Below the pieces are notes generated by a model, which did not search any database, was not told the origin of the DNA, and worked only from the letters and a program-made list of their open reading frames with translations. A program made the position numbers and the translations under genes. Below are positions 36,650 through 51,800 of a DNA stretch of 64,000 nt, piece by piece. Numbering within the stretch: the stretch's first letter is position 1; every line of letters starts with the position of its first letter. The stretch is from Casuarius casuarius. Lineage: Eukaryota > Chordata > Aves > Casuariiformes > Casuariidae. Location: the NCBI GenBank assembly GCA_003342895.1, contig PTFA01000024.1:2211592-2275591 (forward strand), written 5' to 3'.

Positions 36650-39600
36650 TCGTTTCCTTCTCGCTGGGTGCAGCAGGACTAGGGATGGTAGAAAACAGTA
36701 ATGCAAGTTTCAGAGAATTTATTTTTATAGCGGTGATGTTACACCTACTTTATAGAGAGGGCTCTAGTCTGAAATATTGTTCTTCTGAAACATATGACTT
36801 TCTTTAGATGAATAGTAGGTCTTGGAATAACTGTATATTGAGATTCATAATTCAGTTTACATCTTCCAGAATGTTAACTCGGTTATTTCAGACTTGCTGC
36901 AAATTTGGGCAGGCACCTGTGAGTTGGTTAGGTGTATCTAGATATGCATATGTACGCATGGAGGTTACTTTTAAAATTTTGAATTTTAGCATGAGGTTTA
37001 GGACATCGCTCTTTTTCAAAGGAAAGCGGAGGTTCTGCTTTCATTTGACTGCAGGTTTTGTTGTCCACTGTTAAGAACTAGTAAAGTTGATGATATAATT
37101 GAAGCCCGAGCTCCATTTCTGTTTTAGGGATTGTTCTGTTCCCAATTTCTTCCTTCAAGATATGCTTCTTTAGCCCTGTTTTCCCAACCAGCTGTGGAAC
37201 TGGGAACGGGTTTGAAACAATGAATTTTTTAATGATATTTTCAATGGAGGTGAAGGCTGGGCAAAGAAGGAGGAAAGGAGCAAAGAAGACTTATAAAAGG
37301 TCAGAGGTGTGGTTTTGATTGTTTGGTTTTGTATTTTTTCCAACAAGAAGTAGAAAATATTTGAATAATTTTGGTTCTACATAAGATCATGATTTTAATT
37401 TCTGCTATTACACAACAGGTAATAGAAGTAGGAACTGTGTTCCAACTGTTGAATCAGGTAGGAATCATTGCTTTTGTAATGTTAGAAAGGTGTTCTGTGC
37501 TATGTGTCTATCTGTAGTTCACTGCCGAGTGTTTTTGATGCAGACACTGTGAATTGTATTGTGCAGAGAATTGGGGGAAATAGCTGAAGTTTTCCATGAC
37601 AGTAGCCCACCATTTCTTACTTTTCCTGTTGCAAGAGCATTTGTTTCCTATCAAAAACTGTTTGAAGTTGCTTTTCTTCCCTTCCTAATGACACATGTGT
37701 CTTTGTTAAAGGTGGGATTGAAAAAGCCCCAAAACAGGGATATATCATTTGGAGTCGTAAATCAATTGTGGATGTCGTAAGGAAGAACTCAATCAATGTA
37801 TTTTTAATTCATGAATTCTTTTTAAAAGGAGAAAGGATTTTCTTTTGCCCTGCCTTTCAGAAGATGTTATAAACAAATACTTCGTTAATGAAAGAGAAGA
37901 TCAAGGGGCTTGAAGTAAGCCAGAAGGAGGCAGTTAGCTGCTAGTTGTGGGAATCAATGCCCTTTTTTACTTTTATTTTTTAAATATTGCAATTTCGGAT
38001 GTTAGAGGCTTAGCAGGAAGAAAGTTATGTGTCAGTCTAGAGGGGGAGGGGGGAAGATACCTTCACTGTATGCATATTGCTTTGAGATAATATATCGCTA
38101 CAGGTAAGGATAGTATAAATAAGACATCTTGGACACTGATCTTTGTCCAATGACTCCAATAAAAGTACTGTAGATGGAAATATATGAGACATAAGTATGC
38201 TGTTGTATTTAGAAGGCTTCAAAATGCGATGAAGGTCTAAGATTTGGAAAATTTGCCAGACGTACCCAGTGGGTAGGCTGTGTGATGTTAAGAACAGAGT
38301 TCTTCAGCGTTCAGTTGGCTAAACTAAATTTCTTTCTCCTCTTTGTTTGTGTAGGGATGCAGATTAAACTGCTTTACAATTTTTAGTAAAGACCTCTATA
38401 AATTTGGTTCCCCTTTGAAATCCAACAGATAAATTATCTGCATGCTTAAATAATATATAGTGAATGTTTATTTTAATGTCTATTAATGACATAAGGAATC
38501 AACCTGAGGTATGAAAAGTCAATTTCATATCCTTCTTTAAATACAGAATGTAGTTGGAGGTTATCTTGTTCTCTGTAATGGCCTGCTGAGAACTGGAAGA
38601 TTGCCCAAAATGCTAGCATTTCTAATCATTCATTTTTAAGATATGCATTTCTTGAAACTTTGCCCGTTCATGTCTTATAATGTCAGCCTTTGAACCTGTA
38701 AAGAGACAGTTGTCTCATTATGTTCCAGAAGGAACCTTTATAGGTAGGGGGTTTACCCGCCCCTCCCCCCCAATTATATTCCTAATTTTCTTGTCTTTTT
38801 CTCTTCTCTGTACTGGAGAAGGCATTTAGTTGGACTTCAGGTTCTTCCTAGTGTGCCTAGTAGTCATGTATTTTCATCAAGGTGTTCCAAAGTTAGTTTG
38901 CTCAGGTACCACTGTTACCTGCGAAAGCTTCCTTTGCTTCCTTCAGCAGCACAAGGAGTGGTCACCTTTCTGTGAAAGGAGGAACTTGTCTCTGTCCCTT
39001 TTTTCCCTGTGCTGCTACTGCACGCCTTGCTCTTCTCCCAGTGTGCCAAGTTCATCTATCTTTATATGCTTACAGTGTGCCATACCGCTGCTGCATTAGG
39101 GCTTTAACTCTGTATAACCCCCGCTCATCTTCCTTGCTCCGGTACCTACCATTCCTTTTCCCAGTACCTCATGTTCTTACCCTTCCCAAATGGGACCCCA
39201 GTGCTTGTCTTCTCTTGCATGCTTCTTGACTGCACGCAGGGATACAGACCCTGTTCCTTCAACTGCCTTTTAGAGCACAGAAATGCTTGTTTATGCTGTG
39301 GTTCTGGTCTTATCCCCACCTAGTCTTTCTCTGTAACTAGCGCTGTCTTGGCTTCTACAGCAGAGAGTGCTGGGGAGAGAGGCCAACTAAAACTAATTGA
39401 CAGTAGCTGCCTCCTGTGGATGTACGTACTTTGTAACTCTTGACAGATTCTTCCTGCAGGCATAGCAAACTGCCCCACCTCATCCCACTTTGCAGTGATT
39501 CATATACCACAGTTTTGGGGAACTTCTAAAATATATACTGAAATGAGACTGTATTTGAAAGGATTAGTTACTGATTTTTTTAATTCGAGTCTTTCTAACT

Positions 39601-41202
39601 TACAAGTTGGAACTGAACAAGAATATTTACTGAAATAAATAATGGAAAAAATGTAGGCTTTTTGAAGAATGTGGTTGTAAAATGCCCATAGCAACATGTT
39701 ATAACTCATGATGCTTTTAGAATCCATTTTCTATAAGTATGGCTAAAAGTTATTTCATTATTATTTTTTAATAAAATACATGTCTCTTACCTGTTTGAAA
39801 TTCTATTTGATGATCTGTTAAGGCTGAAATGCGTTATAACTATGGATATTTCAGAAGTTTAAGTCGTTGCATTAGTGAACCTGTTACAAATTCTGATGAA
39901 CTTAAGGCGTTTGCTCTTTAACTTATAGATGGAATTAGCAGAAATATCTCTTTAATCTTGACTCAAGTGTTGCAGTGTCACTTGCTGGATTGTGACATAA
40001 GTATTTAATTTTTAGTCTTGACTATAGATCAACTCTTGATGATTATTTCCCAGTTGTTTGTAGTTCAATTAGTGTATGTAGAACAGCTTTTTGCCCTTGT
40101 CACTTCGAATTTTAATGTACATAGCACGGGTAGAACAAATATGGTTTCATTTGAATTAGTTTGTTCAAAGGTTGGAAATTGCTTGCCAGCTGATAAATCA
40201 GAAAGGTTTGCTTTCTCTTCTTTTCTCTCTTTAAATAAAAAGCAGTTTTGAGCAGTTGAAATCTACTAATTAAAGAATTGCATGCAACACTTCTCCAGTG
40301 GTAGTTAGGCATGCAAAGGTGCATACATTTGCACTTACAGGTGTAAGCCATACACCCTAGGTGCACCACTAACAGATGCAGATGCGTACTTAATAGGATT
40401 TTGGAAAGTGTCTAGGTACTCTTTAAAAATACTGCTGGATACATATCTATATGATTATTAAATACCTCTTGAAAATAAGATCAATGGAAACCACAGAAAT
40501 TGTATATGGTACACTCACCATAGATGCTTGTTTTGCTTAAGAAACTATTCTAAAATGTAGAACATCTGAGTAAACTCTTCTGCCATGGCTTATCTGAGTA
40601 GTTAAGTGAGACTAGCTTGAGAATAACAACTGTCCTCCTTCATTTCTCCTTCCATTTTTTGTGCATTTCAATTCAGATTTTTGTGAAGAATGATATTTGG
40701 ATAGAATATGTGTATGGGTGTATTTAATATAAATAAATGTTTCCTTAAATACTTTTTATATAGATCCAGTGAATCTTTCTGATTAGGGCAAAATAACGAA
40801 TATGAGTGTAAAGACAGAATTTATTTGTAAGTAACAATTTAAATGTGTTTCTACTAAATATTGAGGATGAATATCTTTGAGATTTATGAAGTACAAGAGA
40901 AAACAGGCAGAAATCATTATTTGAAGCAAGATATTCTCTGTACTGATTTAAACCATAGTTAAACCACGATCTAGTCACTTTACTTAAATTAGACCATCCT
41001 GTTTTGTACTATATAGAAAGAAGTATGATCTCTTAGCAGTTTTAAATAATGATGGCATCATCTCTTTTCTGCTGTCTTCACTAAAATAGAAGAACCTTTC
41101 TATTTGAACTCCTATATACTCATGCAAATCCAAATTTAGTATACACCATAAAATATGATTGTTTCTGGGAATTTAGAGAGACTTCAAAACTTCCATTCAT
41201 TT

Positions 41203-41242
41203 TGTGTGTGTGTGTGCATATCTATCTATCTATCTATCTATC
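41203..41242. repeat. Compound microsatellite (TG)7 then (TCTA)n
   Basis: A TG run is followed by CATA and then about five and a half TCTA tetranucleotide units. Likely polymorphic; in AUH intron 1. Confidence 0.95.
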
Positions 41243-42224
41243 TTTTATCTTGCTAAAAGACATTTTTATGCTTTTTTCTTATATGACTTCACAATAGTTT
41301 CTTTTAAATGTTAAGAATGATTTAATGTTCAGCTTTCTCTCATGACAAGGATAACTTACAAGAAGTGAGCATGCAGTATGCTCTACCTGTGATGGTTGGC
41401 TGGACGGGTAGCATACTGGGAGTAGGACTGGTTATGTTATGCAGCATTGGAAGTCATTGTAGTCCTTTGGAGAGGCTAGCTAGTGGGGTGAAAGTTACTT
41501 TGGAATATGCTGACTTAATTTTGAGTAGATGCATATTATTTGTTAAAGTATGTTCTGGAGTAATGTGGAGGTGACTCCTAGGAAAAATTATGAAGTTAAT
41601 GTTGAGTTTAGTTTATCCGAATGCTTATTCCTTTTAAGTGTGTCTGCCGCCTTTTTGACCTGTACAGATACTGTAATTTTATCATTGGTATTTCTACTGA
41701 TATTTTCAAGGAATGTGATGATGACTTTTTTTTTAAATAAATAAAATTTGTCAAATTTAAATTTTATTTAAGTTTGTCATTTCTTATGGTATTGGAAAGC
41801 ATGCTTATGTATCTTAACATTGAGCTGTGTTATGGGCACTTCAGGAAGAATGAATAATTAAATCTTCAGATGAAGTAACATATTTCAAAAAAAATAATCA
41901 GGCTTTCTGTATGACTAATAATATTTGTCAGAATGATGGCTATCTGTATGGCAGTAATGTTTGAATTTTCTGTCTTTTTTCTTTTTTTAAAAAATTTGCT
42001 TGGGGGTGTGTGTGTGGAGGCTTTGCAGTGTTACAAGGAGCCTTGTTGTTTTTTGTTTTGCTTAAGGAATTTCATCCCATCTAAAATTTATATTGTCATG
42101 TGACTAGGGGTTAAAATCTTGTGGGTTGCCCAAAACAGCAAAGACTTGTCCTAAACAATTTCTGCCAGGAGACACTTGGGGCGGGTTGAGGAAGTGAGAT
42201 TGCATGTTATTGGAATTAAATTAT

Positions 42225-42345
42225 TCAGCTGGAAATCAGGAAGCCTATTTTCAATTCCTAGTTCGTGACTTTGGGCAAGTACTTAGTCCATCTGTAGTTT
42301 CATCAGTGATTTATACATGGGGAAAACTTCCTAAAGCTTGTTGCA
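42225..42345 (+). mobile_element. MIR/core-SINE-like relic
   Basis: The stretch reads in MIR order: GCTGGAAATCAGGAAGCC, then TTCAATTCCTAG, then GTGACTTTGGGCAAGTACTT, then CCATCTGTAGTTTCATCAGTG, then ACATGGGGAAAA. The mid part strongly recalls the MIR consensus around 'tgaccttgggcaagt' and 'cagtttcctcatctgtaaaatgggg'. It is diverged and lacks a clear pol III promoter half. Edges are approximate. Confidence 0.65.
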
Positions 42346-44650
42346 CTATTAGAAAAATTAATAATTTAAGGATGCCCAGATAGAATAGTGGAGTATCAGA
42401 ACAAATTTATTCAAATGAGAATTCAAGGAATGTCTTTTTATATACCTCACTGCAATATTTAATTTTCTCTTGTAAATCTTTTGTGCTTTCCTGGTTGCAG
42501 CTCTTGCTGTATGGTTTTTTTTTTCATGTTTAGGAAATCGCAAAGTTGGCATGGTGTCATCTGTGTGTTTACTACTTATTTTTCTAGAGAGGGAGGCAGA
42601 AGTAGTAGGTTTATGACTTGATGTGACACTGCTAGAACGGATCAGCTGGTATGATTTCTCTTTAAGGATCTTCTCTTTGCGGGGAAAAAAAGTATTAAAT
42701 GTGCTGCACTGTTAGTTCCTGGAAGTTCATTCTAAATACGCTAATATTGGTGGTAGGCTACAGTACTTGGGCTCTCTTGTGGAGAACGAAAATACAAGTT
42801 AATTTAAGTATGTCACTGCCGCTGAAAAAAATTTGCTTCTGCAGAGGGCCTTATTTCTTACCATAAAAATAGCGTGGGATGAAAAAGTCTCCAGTTTATT
42901 CAAGCGTTGGATTTGCAGTGTGACTCGAAGCTTAAAATCAAAGCCAGGTCAAGTGCCTTTTTCTTGCTTTACATGTGGTGCTGTTCTTGTCTAATCTACT
43001 TCTATGAACATGTGCAGTATTTGAATTTGGAGCAGCCTTCCTGAAAAGTAAGTTGTGATAGCAGAAGAAAAATACTGCAGTCAGAAACACAACTTGAATG
43101 CTGTCCTGTTTGTGTAACAAAACAAAAAGTGGACAGATTCCCCTTGTAAATGCTGAATAAGGGCCCTTGCAGGAGGTCCTAGATGAACACCTCCAATCAT
43201 GGTGATGAACAGGCGGGAGTTTAGGCTTACAGGGCACGGGAATGCAGGTCAGTTGGGTCAGCCAAGCCCCTGTCCCCTTTGAGGAAGGTGCTATAGATAG
43301 CAATCGATTGGGCCTTGGAAAGAAGCAAGAGATGTATATGTTCTTTCTTACTTGGGTTTGGCCATCCACATTTGAATTTTGGGAATGGTAACTGGTGAAT
43401 GGAGGACTTCGGTTTCCAACTGGTAGCTGTAGGAGGAGCAGGAGCTCTGTTTTGTCTTGTCTTGCGTTTAGGTGTGTGCACATACACACAGGAGGAGCGG
43501 GAGTGGGAGGCAATCCTTTGGCAGGACAGGTTTCCCAGGGGGAGGGGGGGAGCAATACACTGAGAAGACAAGTAGGGCTCCACAGCATGGCTGGAGAGAG
43601 CCAGATTGCATAGAGACTACACTTGCAGAGCTGTGTGATGCAGTAGTTAATGGTCAGACAAATACTGGGTCTCCTGGAACTTCTTCTTTCATCTTGTACA
43701 TTAATGGTGGTACTCTGGGCATTTGTGTTCCAGCTTAATGGAAGCTTCCTTTTTCACGTTCATTCTTGGTACCTGTCATAGTCCTTTGTCCTTCTCCCTT
43801 CATTCCCCAAGGAAAAGTAATCCTGACTGATAAGACTGTACCAGGGCTGGATCTGTTTAATAGGACTACATGCTGGTATTCAGACTTCGGAGAGAAAAGA
43901 ATTATGTATGTGTTTGGGAAATAATTGACTAAACGATTGTTAAAGGCTTGGTAAACTTAGGCGTTACCAAGATTAAACTTTTCAGAATTTTCCCATTTGA
44001 TAATCCTGTCTGTTAGTTGAGGGGGGCAGGAAATAAGGACAAACAAATGGTGTTTTACTGCATCATTCAAACCAATGCACATGTAATCAATCAGAAAGCC
44101 AGATGATCTCTGACTGGACTTGAGGGAGTTGTGGATGTATGGTTGGAGCTGTGTAGCCAAGCACTAAACACAGTTTATACTGTGGTTTGGGGGAGAAACT
44201 TTATATGGTACTTTTTTGTAGCCAGACTTTCCATTTGGTAACATTCCACATTTGTGACTTTTTACCTGTATCAGAGTTGCTGCTCTTTACTGTGGTAACA
44301 CTTCATGCTTTAAGAAATCTTTGGATGTGGCCTGTCTAAATATGGAAACATATGCTTTATAATTAAGTATCTATCCTGATTGCATGTCAGAACTTCACAT
44401 ATAAACACGAAACTTGTGCATGCAATTGTGTAATTATACACTCAACCTTTATAAACACCATTTCCATGTGAAGGTTTTAGGGGTATATTTTAGTTCTTAA
44501 AATATTTGTCATTTCTGTTGAACACTGATATGTTCAACACTGGGAAATGCAAGTCAATTTTTTCTTTCTAAAACAAAGTGTTAAATAATTACATTAGCTA
44601 TATGTATATTCACAATCATGATGCAATTCATGATGCTCAATGATGCTTTT

Positions 44651-44750
44651 TTTATAATGTCAAAATAATATACACATAGATAATACGTATTTTTCTGCAT
44701 TTTATAATGTCAAAATAATACATACATAGATAATACGTATTTTTCTGTAT
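44651..44750. repeat. 50-bp tandem duplication just before AUH exon 2
   Basis: 44651-44700 and 44701-44750 are direct repeats starting TTTATAATGTCAAAATAATA and ending TTTTTCTG(C/T)AT, differing at only about three positions. The array ends 31 bp upstream of exon 2, so it may overlap the branch-point zone. The low divergence suggests a recent duplication. Confidence 0.95.
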
Positions 44751-44781
44751 TGTAACAATGGTAATTTTTTTTCCCCTTCAG

Positions 44782-44849
44782 GAATTGTGGTGCTTGGATT
44801 AAACAGATCTCATGCCAAGAATGCACTTAACAAAAATCTTTTAAAAATG
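44782..44849 (+). CDS. AUH: AUH coding exon 2
   Basis: A 68-bp exon between ...CCCCTTCAG and GTAAGT. With the phase-1 base from exon 1 it reads GIVVLGLNRSHAKNALNKNL followed by LKM, matching the human hydratase domain start (IVVLGINRAYGKNSLSKNL). This is the first beta strand of the crotonase fold and the beginning of the lysine-rich helix that, with the start of exon 3, forms the RNA-binding segment mapped in human AUH. It ends in phase 0. The short exon cannot be found by open-frame length alone; it was placed by homology and splice sites. Confidence 0.95.
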
Positions 44850-44946
44850 GTAAGTGAAAAAAATAGTTTCTAGTATGAAGGTGAAGTATTGGAATTAAGT
44901 GCTTTAAAAAGTGTTTGGTTATTCCCTTCCCTCCTTTTCTCTGTAG

Positions 44947-48817
<3,871 letters not shown>

Positions 48818-51800
48818 TTTTTTTTTTTTTTTAGCAGTTTTATTTCATGATGGTTACAGTAACTGAAGAAACAGACACCTTCTATGAATCTTTCCTTTCC
48901 TTTCCCTCTTTCTACCTGCTGTTCCTGCACCATGGTTTCTCTTAGGACTGCCACTTCAGTCCTCCCTTCATGTCCTGTCATGAAGACACGTGTATGTGTT
49001 TAGAAGTCTATTCCTCACACACTTGTCCCAGGTAGCAACTTACTGGTGCGTAGTCCATTGAGCTCCATGCTACTGTTTTAAACTTTTAGTAGTTACTGTT
49101 TTACTCTCCCTCCCCTGGTACCTGGTCAGCCAGGTCAGTTGGTAAGTCCAATTTTCCCCCGTTCAGTCAGATTTTTTTGCTTGTATTTCCTTTTCTTTCA
49201 CCAAAGGTTTGCATCTGAGTTGTCTTCAGTTTCCTTGCATTCATCCACCCTGCTGTCTGTTGGTGTGCAGAACTATTCTGCCCCCTTCTATGGGAAAGGA
49301 ATGAAATGCTTTGATTCCCTAGAAGGAACAGAACACCTCCAGATTTCAGTTTGCATGGAGAGTTAGACAGGGAGCTTTCAAGGACAGGAACCTCCAGCTT
49401 CTTGAGATTTTGTTCGCTGCCTGTGTTTAGAGTGTTTTTGTTAAGAGCGGGCTATTCAGCATTAATTCTCTGCTGGGAACTGCACTAATTGAAGTTGATA
49501 AGTTAATTGCCTGGTATATGCGCACATATGAGGGAAGAGGGTTTGGGCATGGCTGTTAGTTTACAAATTTGAACAAAATTTTTTCTTTGAAGACCTTCTT
49601 TTAGAAATTCTTGAGAAATCAGAATATGGATGGTTAACTTTTTTTTTGTTAACCAGCTTTCAAGGCAACTTGAAAAATCTGGTATTGGAGCACTTCACAC
49701 TGCTTTGACCTGACACAATGTCAGCCACTGCAGCTCTGTCAATAAAGCCCCCACCTTGCGATTGCTGAAAGGATCTTTCTGCCAGTAAAAATTCTTCATT
49801 TGGGGCTGTGGCACGAGTAAAGCCAAACAAATGCTTTTCCTATTGACATAACTTGTCTGTATCAGAATTTTGTTTCCAGTGTAGCAGAATTGGCTGGGTG
49901 GTGTGTGGTTCCCGGCTGCCGTTTCCAGCTGGTGTAGTTTTGCTGGTAGAAGTTTGTAAAGTAGATAGGCTTCAGAGAGCTGACCTATGAAACAACCTTC
50001 ATTTAAGAGGTTTTGATGTGGGTCGAATGATAATACCCAAGAAGGAAAGCAGTTCTGTAATAGCTCTCAAATACTTGATCTACTCTGATTTTTCTGGTAC
50101 CAGTGAGGGCAATACAGAGGTACAACTGTGGGTATAGTTGTCTTTTTTTTTTCCCAGTCTCTGTTAGGTGAGCAAGGGGAAAGATTAGTATTTTCCCAGA
50201 GCGTTTTATATTCCTCCAGATTCCAGCTCATGCAGAGGAACCAAGAGAAGAGCTGATCTATTACTCCACTGTTTGCTTTTGAGGATTCAGGTGCACACTT
50301 GAAAAGATTTTAGTGCCTTCTGGATATCTTTGTCACTGTACATATATTTCATTCCCTGAAGTAAATTCCTTCAGAGGTAGAGAGTAGCTAGGTTCCTCTT
50401 TTTTCCATTCCAGACTTTTGCCAAGGTTTGGATTCAAGCTGATGCCAGCTGCTTATAGACTAGGTTTAATGGCTACTGCATGTCTGCTGGAGCAGCATGA
50501 GTTATGTGAAAACTGGCATGTTAGACAGCCTCTCAGCTATGTCCTCTTGACTAACTGTGCACATAGTTACCTTTTGAATTTGGAATACTCAGCTTGTATT
50601 TGTCTGAAGTCAGTTATTTTTCCTCTTAAATTTTCTTCTGGTGCTGCTTCTCACCATTCTACACAAAAAAAGCCCAGTAAGTTAAGGAAAACAGGTTTTA
50701 AACAGCTCTCTGTTGGAAATACCTCAGTCAGATGACTCCAAATGCTCCTCTGCGTTCTATCCTAAAGAGGCAGGTTGAATTTCAGGAGAAACTGGAACAA
50801 CTATGTGGATTGTTAAGAGCTAGAAAAATTAATTTTTTAGACAGAAGTTTGTTCTTGGCCTTAAGTACGGCAGAGCTGCTGAGTCCCTAAGTGATCATGT
50901 ATATGGTTCTATTAATGGAATATTGTTCAGATGAGCTCAGCATGTTATTTGAGCCACGTTATTCTGTATGTCTTGCCCATATTTATTTTAGTCTCATGGC
51001 TAATCATAGAAAAAGGTACTGGCAATTGGCAAATAACAGAAAAATTGCATGTAGTTGATGCAGCACTTGCTGGCACAGTAAATGGGTGCATGTATTAGTT
51101 TATTAGATGAATATACAGATGCCTTTTAGCTTCATAAAAAGTGCAAATGGAAAGGTTTCCAGGAAGTTTTTCAATAAGAACACAAGAATGTAGCCACATT
51201 CCTCTCCTTTATCTCTGAAAGAGTGATGCATTTCTGTTAAGGAGAATGGCACAAGGAGTTGGGTAGGAAGTCTGTGGGTGGGACTTTCTGCAACAGTGCA
51301 GTCTTTAAATCAGCCATAATCAGCTGTGAAACTTTCAGCTAAGAATCCCTTGTCTGCCTTCTCACTCGTGTTTACAACTTCTGACTTGAGAACGTTATGG
51401 GAAAGTATTTTCATGTATTCTTGTGTATTTTCATGTATTCAGCTTTCTTAATGTTATTCTGTAGTTGGGAATAGAGTTTTTAATCTGCTAGTTTTGGATT
51501 TCAAAGATAAAACTGAGGTCAGACTGTTGTTTTTAAGGAACTCTGAAGTTGAGGATAGACTGGTCTCAGAGCAACTTGTATAAAAATGTGCTAAATAGAA
51601 GTGGACAGAAAGCTTTCTCCCTAGTTGAGCAAGTTGTGATCGGTACGGTACAGAGGCTAGAGTGGATTAACCTGAACAGAAGAGACTGAATCTGTATCTG
51701 CTTGGTTCTCTCTTGCATCTTTTATTTGAGATGCAAGATGGTCTTCATCGTCAGGCTTATCTGGGACATCTGTTCATATGTCTCTCTCTTCCTGTAGTGT

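Larger units (their letters stand above)
35872..44781 (+). other. AUH: AUH intron 1
   Basis: Bounded by the GTAATG donor at 35872 and a T-rich TTTTTTCCCCTTCAG acceptor ending at 44781. No other coding exon is recognised inside. Open frames in 36202-37074 and 42938-43738 are short, overlap on both strands or lack family features. The intron holds the sequencing gap, a short direct/inverted repeat at 36603-36649, a (TG)(TCTA) microsatellite at 41203-41242, a MIR-like SINE at about 42225-42345 and a 50-bp tandem duplication next to exon 2. Confidence 0.85.

Noticed and set aside
36202..36807. 201-codon + frame in AUH intron 1
   Set aside because: Hydrophobic residues arise from T-rich DNA; no membrane-protein family, start context or splice sites support it.
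42938..43588. 216-codon minus-strand frame in AUH intron 1
   Set aside because: Low-complexity Pro/Ser/His-rich translation with overlapping open frames on both strands; no recognised domain and no retrocopy signs.
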